Of a stretch of DNA of 5,930 bases, positions 1 through 5,920 are shown piece after piece (within the stretch, counting starts at the first letter, position 1; each line of letters begins with the position of its first letter). The notes beneath the pieces were generated by a model. That model did not search any database. It saw nothing but the letters and a program-made list of their open reading frames with translations, and was not told the DNA's origin. The stretch lies in the NCBI GenBank assembly GCA_021159805.1, contig JAGHDT010000060.1, positions 1 through 5,930 on the forward strand, given 5' to 3'. Position numbers and translations under genes: made by a program. Source of the stretch: Anaerolineae bacterium. GTDB taxonomy: Bacteria; Chloroflexota; Anaerolineae; B4-G1; SLSP01.

Positions 1-958
1 CTTCCTCCGCGTACCCGTTCATGAAGAGCGTGGGCACCCGCTTGTTCTCCCCCAGCAGCCGCTCGGTCGCCTGCGACCAGCGCGCGTGGGATACCTCAGG
101 ATTCACATTAGCCCAGAAGCCGTATTCCCCGCCGCCCGCAGCCACCCAGAAAGTCGTGGGCATCTCCTCCACCAGGTCGATCTTGACGATGGACTTGAGG
201 CTCTTGAAACCGTACTTCCAAGGTACCACCAGGCGAATCGGAGCACCGTTCTGAGGCCGCAGATCCCGGCCGTACAGCCCGGTCGCCAGCATCGTCAGAT
301 CGTGCATAGCCTCGTCCAAACGCAGACCTTCGACGTAGGGCCAGGGATAGGGCTGGTTCAATCCCGGCATCTGAAGCTCATACAGGACGGTCTCGAAGCG
401 CACATACTTGGCCTTCGAAGTTGGTTCGACATCCTTGAGCAGACGAGACAGCGGGAACCCAAGCCAGGGAATAACCATAGACCAGGCCTCCACGCAGCGC
501 ATACGAGTGACGCGCTCTTCCACTTCGAAAGCTCGAAGATCATCCAGATCGTACGTCCGTGGGTTATTCACCAACCCGCTGACCTCTACCGTCCAGGAGG
601 ATGTCACGTAACCCTTGGACAGCTCAGCCACTTCATCCTTCGACAGCGAGAACTCGTAATAGTTATTGTACCCCACCACACTCTGGTACGGCGTCCACAA
701 GTTGCCCAGCTCATCGGTTTGCGGAGCTTCAGATGTGGCCGGCTCCACCGCACCCTCTGCAGGCGGCACAGCCGTTGCATCCGGATCCTGGGTTGGCAGG
801 CCGGCGGTCGGCTCGTCCTCCGGTGCTCCTGGTGTAACCCCGCCGCAGGCAGCCAACAGGGCCGCACCGGCCAGCAGCTTCGCCGTGCCGGTCATAAATC
901 GCCGCCGTGACATGTAGACATGTTCCGGCGTAATCTCCGAAGACCGTATCTCCTTCAT
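1..958 (-). CDS. msrP: MsrP (YedY)-type methionine sulfoxide reductase catalytic subunit, Tat lipoprotein; 3' end cut by window
   Basis: This gene encodes a molybdopterin-dependent enzyme that reduces methionine sulfoxide in exported proteins. The 319 visible residues match E. coli MsrP closely: YNNYYEF (97-103), MRCVEAWSM (153-161) with the Mo-ligand Cys155, YVEGLRLDEAMH (208-219), PQNGAPIRLVVPWKYGFK (235-252), EYGFWANVNP (278-287) and RWSQATER (293-300). About 15 C-terminal residues should lie beyond base 1. The ATG at 958 is chosen because GGAGGAA lies at 965-971 and because the N-terminal SEITPEHVY segment resembles the extension before the Tat motif in E. coli MsrP. SRRRFM (17-22) is the twin-arginine motif. 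LLAAC (34-38) is a lipobox, and a Pro/Ala/Glu/Thr-rich spacer follows to about residue 85, so the enzyme is probably lipid-anchored, unlike the soluble E. coli protein. The membrane partner msrQ is not in view. The upstream neighbour on the same strand ends 145 nt away. Family assignment is very secure; lipid anchoring is inferred. Confidence 0.94.
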   Translation of the reverse strand, partial: MKEIRSSEITPEHVYMSRRRFMTGTAKLLAGAALLAACGGVTPGAPEDEPTAGLPTQDPDATAVPPAEGAVEPATSEAPQTDELGNLWTPYQSVVGYNNYYEFSLSKDEVAELSKGYVTSSWTVEVSGLVNNPRTYDLDDLRAFEVEERVTRMRCVEAWSMVIPWLGFPLSRLLKDVEPTSKAKYVRFETVLYELQMPGLNQPYPWPYVEGLRLDEAMHDLTMLATGLYGRDLRPQNGAPIRLVVPWKYGFKSLKSIVKIDLVEEMPTTFWVAAGGGEYGFWANVNPEVSHARWSQATERLLGENKRVPTLFMNGYAEE

Positions 959-964
959 CGTAAG

Positions 965-971
965 TTCCTCC
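965..971 (-). promoter_or_regulatory. Ribosome-binding site of msrP
   Basis: On the minus strand the sequence reads GGAGGAA, with GGAGG ending 8 nt before the ATG at 958. It supports the first ATG over the in-frame ATG codons at residues 16 and 22, which would remove the conserved N-terminal segment or the twin-arginine motif. Confidence 0.8.
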
Positions 972-982
972 TATATTCCAAC

Positions 983-988
983 AGTATA
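983..988 (-). promoter_or_regulatory. Possible -10 element for msrP
   Basis: The minus strand reads TATACT here, one mismatch from the sigma70 -10 consensus. It would start transcription near 976 and leave a leader of roughly 18 nt including the ribosome-binding site. No convincing -35 hexamer is seen 16-18 nt upstream, so this is a weak candidate. If used, msrP would be transcribed independently of the nuclease gene. Confidence 0.25.
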
Positions 989-1003
989 GAAAGACAGAGT
1001 GGC

Positions 1004-1083
1004 AGAATCAGCGAATGAGCGGTAAAGCGAGCAAGCGATAAAGCGACACAGCAGACAGGGCGGCGCGCCCATGCGCTGATTCT
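1004..1083. repeat. Octamer-repeat hairpin element between nuclease gene and msrP
   Basis: A perfect 10-bp inverted repeat, AGAATCAGCG at 1004-1013 and CGCTGATTCT at 1074-1083, bounds the element. Pairing continues inward to 1021/1066 with mismatches at 1014/1073 and 1018/1069, giving 16 of 18 pairs. From 1010 an 8-nt tandem pattern with consensus AGCGANNA runs for five units to 1049 and then degrades (AGCAGACA, 1050-1057). The GC-rich core contains the palindrome GGCGCGCC (1062-1069). The element begins 21 nt after the nuclease stop codon. It could act as a transcript-end hairpin, but no strong T run follows, so a classical Rho-independent terminator is not claimed. Confidence 0.7.
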
Positions 1084-1103
1084 TTCATACTCCCATTCTC
1101 TCC

Positions 1104-4100
1104 TCACTCCCCAAATCCGAACACCGCAACCAGCGGGTCATGGTCCGACAACCGCTGCGGTGACGTATCCTCCGGAATCGCCGGCGGATAGTCCGCATTC
1201 ACGTGCAAGGCATCAACCCGGCGCAGATGATCGTAGAGCGCGCGAGATACCAGAATATGGTCCAGCGTCTCCGATTCACCCTGATAGATATACGTGTAGA
1301 GCAGAGCAGGCTCCACGAATTCGTAGACATGATGCAACCCGGCTTCGCGAAACACGTCCAACGGTGGCGAGTTGTAGAACGAGTTGAGATCGCCCAGGAC
1401 CACGATCTGCGCATCAGGATCGCCGGCCAACAGCGTTTCCACCAGCGACACATTCCACGCCGCCTGAGCCACACGCCGTGGCTCTGTCGGCAGCTCCCCA
1501 CCGGACATCGAGAGGAAGTGATTGTTGATCACAGTCACTGTTTCATCGCCACTGGCCAGGTGCACGGTCACAGTGATCATCAGTGGCGGGCGACTGGTCA
1601 GCCCTTCAGGGGCATCGTGCTGACTGACACCCTCCAGTGTCGCCTGATCCCCACGCACCAGGTACCCGACATCGATGCCGCGCGAATCAGACCCCTCGAC
1701 CAAGACCGGCACATAGCCGTAGTCGACGATCAAAGCGTGCTCTGCCACATCCTCAAGTATGCCGATGTTCTCCACTTCCTGCACGCCCACAATGGTGGGT
1801 GCGCCCATCGCCTCGATCGTCGCAGCTGCTTTCTCCACCCGCGCCCGATATGCTTTGATGCTCGGGCGTTCCGGACTCGAAGGATGCGGATCAAGAACGT
1901 CGAAGAAGTTCTCGACGTTGAAGGTGGCGATACTGAACGCGTCGGGCCCCACAGGCACCAGTCTCGGCAACACAACCGCCTCGCTGATCACAGTGGGGGT
2001 GGTGATCGGCTGGATCTTGAAGTTCTCATACGTGAACGCCAGCGGACCAACCACCTCTGCCACCAGATCTCCCGTCTTCGCAGCGTAGGGCAATGTTGTG
2101 CGGTCAACATGCGTCGCAGACGATCCATCATCAACGAAGATCAACATCCCCTTGGGCTCACCCTTCATAATGCGATCGAGGCCCCAGGACGGCAGAATCA
2201 AAGGCGTCTCGCCATATTGGTTCGTCGGGCCCACAGCCAACGCCGGAGCGGAGACCTTCACCATCATCCCCTCAAGGGACTCATAATAGGCTCTGGACTC
2301 CACCTCGTCCCGAGGCGGGTTGAGCTCAACAGGAGCGGGCATATCGAAGGTGCCCGTGATCACCTCTATCTCCGCAGTCGAGGCCACGTCCAGCATCGTC
2401 TGCCCGGAGCGCTCGCGGACCTTGCCCACAACGATCACGTAGTCGCCGATATCAGGTGCAGGATCCAGCTCCTCCGTGTCAACCTGCACAAAAAGCCCCT
2501 CCGAGGTCGCCACATCATCGTCAGGTTCCAGGGATTGGATCCAGAAACCGCCTTGATCCGGAAAAACCCCCGTAACGATGCCCTCTGTGGAGGCCGCCGA
2601 CAGCGCAAAGGGCGACCGAAACCCTGAGCCCTGGATCGCCCAGATCGGCACGCCACTGCCCACAAAAACTCGCCAAGGCTCCGGCGAGACCGTATCCGGC
2701 CACTCATCGGCAGCAGCACGCACCGAGGTCTCAAAACTCCCCTCCGTTACTGACGGCTTGAGCTGCACAACATACGTTACCATAGCGCTCCCGCCCTCCG
2801 GCGGGACCTCAGGCACCGTCCACACCAGCTCTCCGTCCTGAACCGAAACAGGTGAATCCGACGCTGAGAGCAGATCGACTGCAGTCATGGGCACGGTTGC
2901 CGTGATGACAACACTGGTAAGCGGCGAATCGGTGTAGTTGTGGGCCGTCAACGTGGTGGTGACAAGCCCGCCGGCCTCCACGCTGTTCTGCGCGGTCACA
3001 TCGAGCATCAGCTCCTTGGGATAGACGCGAACGAAGTCCTCCGCGACACGCGGCTTGAGTTGCCACTGACCATCATAGATCTCACTGACCCCGGCAACGC
3101 GATAGGTATCCCCAAGCTCAAGGAATTCCGGGTTCAGCCCTGTCTCCTTTTCAATATCAACAAGGACTCGGTCACCCTGTTCATCCAGAAGATCGACCTC
3201 ATAGCTGTAGCTGAACTCCTCGAACCGCGTGACAGTGCCCTCGACCTGTATCAAGCTTCCCGGCACTGCCTCATCGTGTGTGGCCGCGTAGGCGGTCACA
3301 TCGAGCGGTGAGATCTCGACTTTTCCGAGATCGAGCACCTCGACATCATCCGGGTAGGTTGCCGGCACCAATTCCAGCGAATCCCGGTAGACCTCGATAC
3401 CGCCGGTGACCCGCACGCGGTCACCAATCCTCACAACGATGACTCCCTTGCCACCTGGGCAGTAGACCTGGGTACCGCCGCTCTCATCCTGGACATAGAA
3501 CTTCGTTCCCGTACTGCCAGCGAAAAAACCGCCGGAATACATCGTCACAGTCCCCTCAATCGTCACGACGTTCCCCACCAGAGTCCGCGCCGTGCCGATG
3601 GGGATCGCGCCACCGGACACGGTCAGCAAGACAACCGGGCCGAAATCGCTCAACGGCCAGTCGGCGGCCCCAACGCGGTACCCACTCAGATACACGTTGC
3701 CATAGCGCCAAGGGCTCCGCACCGTAAGAGCACCGCGGTGCACAGCTCCCGCTGCAAGCTCAGGGACTACCCAGGCGACCTCGGACGAGGCCTTGCCGTC
3801 ATCTTCAGATAGGAGATCCAACCGATCCGACTCAGCACCATCCGTAAGTGCTAGCGACTCGACCACGACCCCATCGGGCAACGGCACCGTCACCCTCACG
3901 GATCGAAGATCACGTGAGGTCAGATTCTGCACGATAACTTCAATGACAAACGAAGTCCCTGGCGTCACGGTGAGAGGCGCGGTCGCCAGGATATCCAGCC
4001 GCTGTTCAGGCAGTGGTGTTGCCGCCATTCCGCTGTTCTGAGGCTGAGGCTCTGGCCGAAGCAGGAAATCCGTGCTGCCATCGTCCGTATCCTGCCCGCT

Positions 4101-4682
4101 CCCGGCCGACCCGCCCGGCATTCGCTCCAGACTGGCCCCATCCACCGGAGTCGCCGCAGGCAGGGCATCCGAGAAACCCCCGATCGCCTTTCCCCAGCCC
4201 ACGGTATCTACAGTTTGACCCTCAGCATCGCGCAACTGCAGCGCACCCCACCGCTCAAAGAGTGGCGTGTCATAGAAGGCATCGGGAAGCACTCCCAGTT
4301 CGGTTCCCTCCCGCACCAACAGATAGTGCCCCTGTCCAGGGATCGTCGCGGCGTGCGCCCACCGGTAGAGTCTCGTCTCCTCCTGTGCATCATTTAGCCG
4401 GTACCAGATGGACCAGCCACGCAGGTCCAGTGTCTCTGTTCCTGCATTGTACAACTCGATGAATTCGAAGTTGTTGTCGCCTGGAATACCAGGGATCATC
4501 TCGCTGAAGAGAGCGCGAGCCGGCGTGTTGACTGGAACAGCTTGAGTTGGCGTCACTTCAGGTACCGAGGTCGCAGGCACAGCAGTAGCAATACCAGTGG
4601 GTGTCTCGGAAACGGTGCAGGCGACAGCAGAGAGAGCGACCAGCAATGTGAGGCATAGGCAAGCACGCAACAACGGTTTCAC
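1104..4682 (-). CDS. Secreted lipoprotein nuclease: lamin-tail, Ig-like, OB-fold and EEP nuclease domains (ExeM/NucH-like)
   Basis: The protein has 1192 residues and probably degrades extracellular nucleic acid at the cell surface. Residues 1-22 form a lipoprotein signal: Lys2, Arg6, a Leu-rich core, then SAVAC with lipid Cys22. A Thr/Pro/Val spacer follows to about 56. Domains I read: lamin-tail domain 57-218 (FEFIELYNAG, LDLRGWSI); Ig-like/DUF11-type 229-366; two OB-like domains 367-453 and 454-555; a second Ig-like domain 556-680; an ExeM/NucH-type OB region from IQG (683-685) through GGFWIQS and ATSEGLFV, extending to about 905; and an EEP nuclease 910-1192. The EEP active site is intact: Asn922 (TFNVEN), Glu969 (GVQEVEN), Asp1004 (GIDVGYLV), His1055 (NNHF), Asp1098/Asn1100 (GDLN), Asp1141-His1142 (LDH) and Asp1180-His1181 (SDHDP). 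GTG at 4682 is preferred as start because AAGGAGA lies 7 nt upstream; an in-frame GTG at 4724 adds 14 residues but has no ribosome-binding site and would weaken the signal peptide. DNase versus RNase or phosphodiesterase preference cannot be read from sequence. The family call is secure; the Ig-like and OB boundaries are approximate. Confidence 0.92.
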   Translation of the reverse strand: MKPLLRACLCLTLLVALSAVACTVSETPTGIATAVPATSVPEVTPTQAVPVNTPARALFSEMIPGIPGDNNFEFIELYNAGTETLDLRGWSIWYRLNDAQEETRLYRWAHAATIPGQGHYLLVREGTELGVLPDAFYDTPLFERWGALQLRDAEGQTVDTVGWGKAIGGFSDALPAATPVDGASLERMPGGSAGSGQDTDDGSTDFLLRPEPQPQNSGMAATPLPEQRLDILATAPLTVTPGTSFVIEVIVQNLTSRDLRSVRVTVPLPDGVVVESLALTDGAESDRLDLLSEDDGKASSEVAWVVPELAAGAVHRGALTVRSPWRYGNVYLSGYRVGAADWPLSDFGPVVLLTVSGGAIPIGTARTLVGNVVTIEGTVTMYSGGFFAGSTGTKFYVQDESGGTQVYCPGGKGVIVVRIGDRVRVTGGIEVYRDSLELVPATYPDDVEVLDLGKVEISPLDVTAYAATHDEAVPGSLIQVEGTVTRFEEFSYSYEVDLLDEQGDRVLVDIEKETGLNPEFLELGDTYRVAGVSEIYDGQWQLKPRVAEDFVRVYPKELMLDVTAQNSVEAGGLVTTTLTAHNYTDSPLTSVVITATVPMTAVDLLSASDSPVSVQDGELVWTVPEVPPEGGSAMVTYVVQLKPSVTEGSFETSVRAAADEWPDTVSPEPWRVFVGSGVPIWAIQGSGFRSPFALSAASTEGIVTGVFPDQGGFWIQSLEPDDDVATSEGLFVQVDTEELDPAPDIGDYVIVVGKVRERSGQTMLDVASTAEIEVITGTFDMPAPVELNPPRDEVESRAYYESLEGMMVKVSAPALAVGPTNQYGETPLILPSWGLDRIMKGEPKGMLIFVDDGSSATHVDRTTLPYAAKTGDLVAEVVGPLAFTYENFKIQPITTPTVISEAVVLPRLVPVGPDAFSIATFNVENFFDVLDPHPSSPERPSIKAYRARVEKAAATIEAMGAPTIVGVQEVENIGILEDVAEHALIVDYGYVPVLVEGSDSRGIDVGYLVRGDQATLEGVSQHDAPEGLTSRPPLMITVTVHLASGDETVTVINNHFLSMSGGELPTEPRRVAQAAWNVSLVETLLAGDPDAQIVVLGDLNSFYNSPPLDVFREAGLHHVYEFVEPALLYTYIYQGESETLDHILVSRALYDHLRRVDALHVNADYPPAIPEDTSPQRLSDHDPLVAVFGFGE

Positions 4683-4689
4683 GCAGCAA

Positions 4690-4696
4690 TCTCCTT
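4690..4696 (-). promoter_or_regulatory. Ribosome-binding site deciding the GTG start of the nuclease
   Basis: The minus strand reads AAGGAGA, followed by a 7-nt spacer and GTG at 4682-4680. The alternative in-frame GTG at 4724 has no purine-rich motif in the preceding 15 nt. With the 4682 start the protein begins with a Lys/Arg n-region directly before the hydrophobic core, as expected for a lipoprotein signal peptide. Confidence 0.8.
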
Positions 4697-4765
4697 GGAT
4701 AGGCCTGAGCTTGATCGAGAGCACAGACCACTATGATGATATGATGATGTCCACGTCGCCCCATT

Positions 4766-4794
4766 ATTATAATCAGTATCTTTGTTATTTCCAG
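4766..4794 (-). promoter_or_regulatory. Candidate promoter of the nuclease gene
   Basis: The minus strand has a perfect TATAAT (4771 down to 4766). Seventeen nt upstream is CTGGAA (4794-4789), only a 3/6 match to the -35 consensus. Transcription would start near 4759, giving a leader of about 77 nt that includes the ATGATGAT-type repeat. The same AT-rich patch also reads TATAAT on the plus strand (4768-4773), so the strand actually used is uncertain. Confidence 0.4.
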
Positions 4795-4812
4795 AGCAGA
4801 GTGCCCGTCAAC

Positions 4813-4840
4813 TTGATCGATTGCAGGGGTGGACTACAAT
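4813..4840 (+). promoter_or_regulatory. Candidate sigma70-like promoter of the TIM-barrel gene
   Basis: TTGATC (4813-4818) and TACAAT (4835-4840) are separated by 16 nt, matching the -35 and -10 consensus at 4/6 and 5/6. Transcription from about 4847 would give a leader of roughly 170 nt that contains the complete heptamer hairpin at 4915-4987 just before the ribosome-binding site. Confidence 0.4.
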
Positions 4841-4914
4841 AGACAAGTCTTGCTCAACACACACTATCGCAAATTGGGACTTGCTCCGGTGGGTCCAGAA
4901 GTACTTACAAGACA

Positions 4915-4987
4915 GCAGTAAGCAGTAAGAAGCACGGAGTAGGCAAGCTCTCTCGCCGCATACTGCTTACTCCCTACTCCTTACTCC
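4915..4987. repeat. Heptamer-repeat inverted element upstream of the TIM-barrel gene
   Basis: The left arm (4915-4949) is a 7-nt tandem array with consensus GNAGTAN: two perfect GCAGTAA units at 4915-4928, a diverged unit at 4929-4935, GGAGTAG at 4936-4942 and a remnant. The right arm (4960-4987) holds four units of the complementary form NTACTSC. Pairing 4915 with 4987 and proceeding inward to 4944/4958 gives 22 of 30 Watson-Crick matches, with mismatches concentrated at the variable heptad positions. The loop is about 13 nt. It ends 13 nt before the Shine-Dalgarno, so it would lie in the 5' leader. A 7-nt period cannot maintain a reading frame, consistent with non-coding sequence. Confidence 0.75.
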
Positions 4988-4999
4988 TCCAACAGACCC

Positions 5000-5006
5000 A
5001 AAGGAG
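5000..5006 (+). promoter_or_regulatory. Ribosome-binding site of the TIM-barrel gene
   Basis: AAAGGAG is followed by a 10-nt spacer and the ATG at 5017. This is slightly longer than optimal but clear, and there is no competing in-frame upstream start. Confidence 0.75.
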
Positions 5007-5016
5007 TCATCAACAC

Positions 5017-5808
5017 ATGAAGACCGTCCAACTTGGCAACGTGACCGTCAGCAGACTGATCCTTGGGGGCAATCCATTCAGCGGCTTCTCGCACCAGAAT
5101 CCGGACCGAGATCGCGAGATGGTTGAATGGTACACCACCGCACACATCACAGAGACAATGCAGCAGGCCGAGTCGCTGGGCATCAACACCTTCTTGGGTC
5201 GCGCCGACAAACACATCCGCCGCACCCTGCAGGAGTACTGGTACGGCAGCGGCAAGATCCAGTGGTTCGCACAGACTGCGCCGGAATTCAGCAGCCTCGC
5301 CGGCAATGTTGCCGGAGCCATCGACACCGGAGCCAAAGCTGTCTACCTGCACGGCGGTCAGATGGACTTCCTATTTGCGCAGAAGCAATTCGATGTCATC
5401 AAGGACTTCGTCAAGCAGGTTAAGGACCACGGCGTTGCTGTTGGCGTCGCAGGCCACAACCCCGATGTACACATCTGGGCCAACGAGAACCTGGACGTAG
5501 ACTTCCACATGTGTTCCTACTACAACCCCACCCCACGTGACAAGAACGCTGAACACGTACACGGCGCGACCGAAGTCTTCGATGATGGCGATCGAGCAGC
5601 GATGGTTGACATCATCCCACAACTGCGGGCCCCCGCGATCCACTACAAGATCTTCGCCGCAGGTCGCAAATATCCCAGAGACGCTTTCACCTTCGTCGCC
5701 CAACACCTGCGTCCCCAGGATGCCGTCTGCATCGGCGTCTTCCTCAAAGACAAGGCCAATATGCTCGCCGAGGACGTTGCGCTCTTTCAGGAAGCGCTAC
5801 GGCAATAG
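5017..5808 (+). CDS. TIM-barrel protein of unknown function, distantly aldo/keto-reductase-like
   Basis: This is a complete 263-residue protein with no signal peptide or membrane segment, so probably cytosolic. It begins LGNVTVSRLILGGNPFSGF (6-24), resembling the first strand of aldo/keto reductases. Eight alternating hydrophobic strands can be laid out as a (beta/alpha)8 barrel: LILGGN 14-19, INTFLGR 56-62, IQWFAQT 81-87, AVYLHGG 108-114, VGVAGHN 142-148, FHMCSYYN 163-170, IHYKIFAAGR 208-217 and VCIGVF 237-242. Polar residues cluster at strand ends where a barrel active site would sit: His112, His147-Asn148, Cys166, Asn170, His209, Lys211 and Arg217. The Asp-Tyr-Lys-His tetrad typical of aldo/keto reductases is not recognisable in the usual order, so that activity should not be assumed. 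I recall similar proteins being annotated only as hypothetical. The gene is divergent from the nuclease and has no downstream partner in view. The fold is likely; the function is unknown. Confidence 0.72.
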   Translation: MKTVQLGNVTVSRLILGGNPFSGFSHQNPDRDREMVEWYTTAHITETMQQAESLGINTFLGRADKHIRRTLQEYWYGSGKIQWFAQTAPEFSSLAGNVAGAIDTGAKAVYLHGGQMDFLFAQKQFDVIKDFVKQVKDHGVAVGVAGHNPDVHIWANENLDVDFHMCSYYNPTPRDKNAEHVHGATEVFDDGDRAAMVDIIPQLRAPAIHYKIFAAGRKYPRDAFTFVAQHLRPQDAVCIGVFLKDKANMLAEDVALFQEALRQ

Positions 5809-5842
5809 AGGATCAGTGCGGTCGGTAGCCTGAGCTGTCACG

Positions 5843-5920
5843 AATAGTTGTCCGTTGTCAGTTGACAGTTGCATGTCTCTGTCTCAAGAACTGAGAACTG
5901 GCAACTGGTAACTGAGAACT
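5843..5920. repeat. Heptamer-repeat inverted element downstream of the TIM-barrel gene
   Basis: The right arm (5889-5920) is a clean 7-nt tandem array of consensus AACTGRN: four full units and one partial. The left arm (5843-5870) holds four units of the complementary form NNCAGTT, two of them exact. Pairing 5854-5872 with 5901-5919 gives 17 of 19 pairs including one wobble, with a perfect 7-bp core (CAGTTGC with GCAACTG). The intervening segment from 5873 to 5900 would form the loop. It starts 35 nt after the stop codon at 5808 and could serve as a 3'-end hairpin, although no T run follows. The element reaches almost to the window edge and may continue. Confidence 0.75.

Larger units (their letters stand above)
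4683..5016. other. Divergent intergenic region with no gene
   Basis: This 334-nt stretch separates the two divergently transcribed genes. The part nearest the nuclease (about 4730-4795) is AT-rich against a GC-rich background and carries TATAAT-like sequence on both strands. ATGATGAT occurs twice in tandem at 4733-4748, in what would be the nuclease 5' leader. A plus-strand promoter candidate lies at 4813-4840, a heptamer hairpin at 4915-4987 and the plus-strand ribosome-binding site at 5000-5006. I find no tRNA, riboswitch or small gene with a credible start in it. Confidence 0.7.

Noticed and set aside
86..910. A 274-codon open frame on the plus strand over msrP
   Set aside because: The minus strand encodes a near-complete, highly conserved MsrP across the same bases, and the plus-strand product has no family features or ribosome-binding site.
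1004..1083. Hairpin considered as a Rho-independent terminator
   Set aside because: The stem is interrupted, the loop is about 44 nt and only a weak pyrimidine stretch rather than a T run follows on the minus strand. A role in 3'-end formation is possible but not supported as a classical terminator.
1203..2627. A 474-codon open frame on the plus strand inside the nuclease gene
   Set aside because: It is fully antisense to the EEP and OB-domain coding region, its translation is His/Arg-rich low-quality sequence with no recognisable domain, and it is explained by GC-biased third positions of the real gene.
4597..4842. A plus-strand 81-codon frame across the nuclease start and promoter zone
   Set aside because: It overlaps the nuclease signal peptide, has no ribosome-binding site and crosses the AT-rich promoter patch; the translation looks random.
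4915..4987. Short repeats considered as a CRISPR array
   Set aside because: Units are 7 nt, contiguous and degenerate, with no unique spacers, no 23-40 nt direct repeat and no cas genes nearby.
4683..5016. Riboswitch or structured RNA in the divergent gap
   Set aside because: Apart from the heptamer hairpin I saw no conserved riboswitch core or other multi-stem fold that could be supported by eye.
4981..5352. A 123-codon minus-strand frame antisense to the barrel gene
   Set aside because: It is a shadow of the 5017-5808 coding sequence, begins inside it and ends in the repeat hairpin, with no motif or start signal.
5017..5808. Firm assignment of the barrel protein as an aldo/keto reductase
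   Set aside because: Only the first strand resembles that family; the catalytic Asp-Tyr-Lys-His arrangement and the NADPH-binding C-terminal motifs are not recognisable.
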